Under the pieces are notes generated by a model that saw only the letters and a program-made list of their open reading frames with translations, had not been told where the DNA came from and did not search any database. Made by a program: the position numbers and the translations under genes. A DNA stretch of 64,000 nt from Gammaproteobacteria bacterium (GTDB lineage Bacteria > Pseudomonadota > Gammaproteobacteria > SZUA-152): positions 116,782 to 180,781 of the forward strand of contig JAKIUF010000003.1 of the NCBI GenBank assembly GCA_021647705.1. Reading direction: 5' to 3'. Of this stretch, positions 62,053 to 64,000 are shown piece by piece (positions within the stretch are counted from its first letter, which is position 1; each line of letters starts with the position of its first letter).

Positions 62053-63617
62053 GTAATCCAACCACAACATTGTACGAAAGCAACAACACCGCATCCTCGC
62101 CTTATATCGCGCATTATCACATGACACGCGAACCTTTTGCTGACGCCATTGAAGACGACCTGTTTTATGCTGAACCCGGTCGCCAGCAAAAACTGGATAT
62201 CCTCCTACACCTGACTCAGTACGGCGATGAACTTGTGCTTGTTACCGGCCCGGTTGGCAGTGGTAAAACCACTCTGGTACAACAATATTTATTAAAGGCA
62301 CTGGATACCTGGATAGTTGCTTGCATCGATGCCCATGGTGGCATTGATGAGCAAAAATTTTTGCAACAATTGTTTCACCAAATGAATATGGATTTTCAAG
62401 GTACTACGCATAGTGAATTGTTTGAGCGTATGCAACACCATTTTGATACCTTGCAGCACAGAGCGCTGCAAGCCGTGCTGCTGATCGATAACGCTGAACA
62501 ATTGCCGGTCACCGTTCTTAAATGTGTATTGGAAATGGCAGCGCTCACCAACGCAGACAACAAACCGTTACTTCGCGTTATATTGTTTGGCTCTGGAGAG
62601 CTGGATGAACATTTTCATGATCCCTTGTTAGAGTCGCATACACATATTGTGCGGCACAATATTGATTTACTCCCTTTTGCACAAACACACACCACCCATT
62701 ATATATTGCATCGCCTGTCGGCCGCAAATTTTGCGAGTGACAAACCCTTTACCGATGCCGTATTGCAAAAAATTCACAAACAATCCATTGGCTGGCCAGG
62801 TGAAATCAATCGCCTTGCGCATAATGTATTAATCGAAAGTTTACCAGTAACAAGTATTGCGCAGGGTAATGTTTCCAACATTAATAAAGTGCACACAGCT
62901 GCCGCACTGAGTGGTATTGTTCTGTTGGCGACGTTACTTTTCTTTCAGGATGAATTTAATGCCTGGTTCACTCCCAAGCCTGTTGTAACAAGCAGTCAGC
63001 CTGCTCCGGTTTCACGGCTGGTGGTTGCACCGACAACAAAATCTGACGAAGCCCCCGTGGAAGAGGTGGCGCATAAGCCCGAATTGACTTCTCAGGACGT
63101 TGTTGAGAAACATAGTGATGTTGACATCATTCCCGCATCAGAAAACGATGAGAGCGCAATTCAAGACACGACCAGCCTCTCTGCAAATAGTACGGTTACA
63201 CTGTCACCAAGGCCTGCTGCCAATACGCTGGTTGTCGAACCCGATCCTATAAAGCATCCAGCGGCTACTATCATTGCCCCTGCAACAAATACATCACCAA
63301 TCCCTGCTGACCTGCCGGGTTTTCGTAATGCCTGGATACTCAAACAAAACCCTGAGCATTACACATTGCAAATGGTGGCGGGCAATGACATCAACACCTT
63401 GCGCAGCTTCATCCGCCAATACCCGCTGGATGAGCCATTGGCCATTTATAGCACTACCCGTAAAGGTAAAGCCTGGTTTGGCCTGATTCAGCGTAGTTAT
63501 GCGAGTAAACAGGCTGCCCTTGATGCTCGTCGCCAGCTACCTGCAGTGTTGCGCCAACAAAAACCATGGCTACGCCAGTTTTCCGCTTTACAAAAAGATC
63601 TTGGGCGCGTTTCCTGA
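62049..63617 (+). CDS. DamX-like cell-division protein: AAA ATPase plus SPOR domain
   Basis: A 522-residue protein. Residues about 20-280 are an ExeA-like AAA domain (YFHMTREPFADAIEDDLFYA-type start, Walker A GPVGSGKTTL at about 67-76, Walker B AVLLIDNAEQL). A single membrane helix follows (AALSGIVLLATLLFF, about 282-297), then a disordered Pro/Thr-rich linker and a C-terminal SPOR domain (YTLQMVAGNDINTLRSFI ... GKAWFGLI), which binds denuded septal peptidoglycan. DamX takes part in division in gammaproteobacteria and follows aroB there too. Confidence 0.88.
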   Translation: MSNPTTTLYESNNTASSPYIAHYHMTREPFADAIEDDLFYAEPGRQQKLDILLHLTQYGDELVLVTGPVGSGKTTLVQQYLLKALDTWIVACIDAHGGIDEQKFLQQLFHQMNMDFQGTTHSELFERMQHHFDTLQHRALQAVLLIDNAEQLPVTVLKCVLEMAALTNADNKPLLRVILFGSGELDEHFHDPLLESHTHIVRHNIDLLPFAQTHTTHYILHRLSAANFASDKPFTDAVLQKIHKQSIGWPGEINRLAHNVLIESLPVTSIAQGNVSNINKVHTAAALSGIVLLATLLFFQDEFNAWFTPKPVVTSSQPAPVSRLVVAPTTKSDEAPVEEVAHKPELTSQDVVEKHSDVDIIPASENDESAIQDTTSLSANSTVTLSPRPAANTLVVEPDPIKHPAATIIAPATNTSPIPADLPGFRNAWILKQNPEHYTLQMVAGNDINTLRSFIRQYPLDEPLAIYSTTRKGKAWFGLIQRSYASKQAALDARRQLPAVLRQQKPWLRQFSALQKDLGRVS

Positions 63618-63808
63618 GCTGCTTTCAATAAAGCTTTGCACCTTCCTGTTTTCGGTAACATACGAAAACCTATAAGGCATCGGGTTTGTCATACAGCCAT
63701 GCCTATTAGGTGAAAAATCGATCAGTCTCATGTATGGGGCCCCTATGGGCTAATATTTTTTAGCTATGTAAAGAGCCTTGTTTTTGCAAAGTGGAGTAGG
63801 TGATATAT

Positions 63809-63829
63809 GCTCCTGCCATTTTCAGGAGC
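63809..63829 (+). other. Hairpin after the DamX-like gene, weak terminator
   Basis: GCTCCTG, CCATTTT and CAGGAGC form a 7-bp stem, followed some 20 bases later by a run of seven T. It may be an inefficient terminator. The 63618-63995 spacer has no gene; it likely holds the promoter of the next gene. Confidence 0.4.
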
Positions 63830-63995
63830 GATCCTTTTCTTCGCGCCTTTTTTTATCGTGCAACACAACTTAATTCTACTTTGTCACATTTAACACTATG
63901 AAAATGAAAAGAATTGTTTATACTTTGATCAAATGAAGACGTGCAAAAAGGATGATGATTAGCAGATTACCAACACACTAAAAAAGGGATACGAG

Positions 63996-64000
63996 ATGGC
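63996..64000 (+). CDS. Start of the next gene (cut by window end)
   Basis: An ATG at 63996 is preceded by AGGGATACGAG, a reasonable ribosome site. Only the first codons are visible. In related genomes the gene after the aroKB-damX group is often gltB (glutamate synthase), but this cannot be confirmed here. Confidence 0.4.

Overview
This window reads as a chromosomal segment of a gammaproteobacterium. The order atpA-G-D-C, glmU, glmS at the left end and aroK, aroB, dgt-like, damX-like at the right end is typical of that class, and the core proteins (AtpD, GlmS, HemW, YcgN, RNase T, PyrC, RsmE) are of gammaproteobacterial type. The genus cannot be told from the sequence. Single-copy housekeeping genes are interleaved with AT-rich accessory islands and with families of intergenic repeats.

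Layout. 1-3.3 kb: the end of the ATP synthase operon (atpA partial, atpG, atpD, atpC) closed by a strong terminator. 3.7-7.3 kb: glmU and glmS (UDP-GlcNAc precursor synthesis), separated by dispersed repeats. 7.4-16.8 kb: a decayed GNAT acetyltransferase, a GFA-family zinc protein, a HemN-like radical SAM enzyme, a translationally coupled cluster of a helix-hairpin-helix protein with a FetAB-type exporter, hemW, a Sel1-type lipoprotein, an unusual tandem DsrC/TusE protein, and a LysM/lytic-transglycosylase-like protein with an overlapping exported partner. 16.8-25.8 kb: the main accessory island. It carries attC-like integron recombination sites without an integrase in view, an ECF41-type sigma factor operon with a recognisable cognate promoter, a strongly structured intergenic segment, a VapBC toxin-antitoxin pair, gene remnants, an ATP-grasp ligase, an asparaginase, a frameshifted REP-associated transposase, and a DUF6615-like cassette directly bounded by attC sequences. 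26.1-31.5 kb: MoxR/DUF58/TgpA-type transglutaminase operon, a MOSC protein, a DUF1415 protein and a cold-shock protein. 31.7-34.2 kb: an inverted-repeat element holding a type I restriction specificity-subunit remnant, ycgN, and a long AT-rich spacer. 34.2-43.3 kb: a secreted subtilisin with duplicated CARDB domains, a membrane TVP38/flavoprotein fusion and a lipoprotein with eight Ig-like repeats. 43.3-51.6 kb: tRNA-Thr(CGU), a Fur-family regulator, thiO, a PfkB kinase, grxD, rnt-pyrC, rsmE with a thioesterase, and an XRE-PAS regulator. 51.9-57.6 kb: the pyruvate dehydrogenase operon aceE-aceF-lpd, with lipoyl domains on both E2 and E3. 57.6-58.3 kb: an AT-rich two-gene insert resembling a Tse2-type ADP-ribosyltransferase toxin and its antidote. 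58.4-64 kb: speD, aroK, aroB, dgt-like, a WGR-domain protein, a DamX-like SPOR protein and the first codons of the next gene.

The items I consider most worth following are: the ECF41 sigma factor operon whose first gene is an azoreductase-SnoaL fusion behind a TGTCACA-N16-TGTC promoter; the Tse2-like pair; the tandem DsrC with only one of two arm cysteines; the attC-bounded island with its structured intergenic segment; and a two-subfamily intergenic repeat found six times in the window. All functional statements come from reading sequence and family knowledge; no database search was possible.
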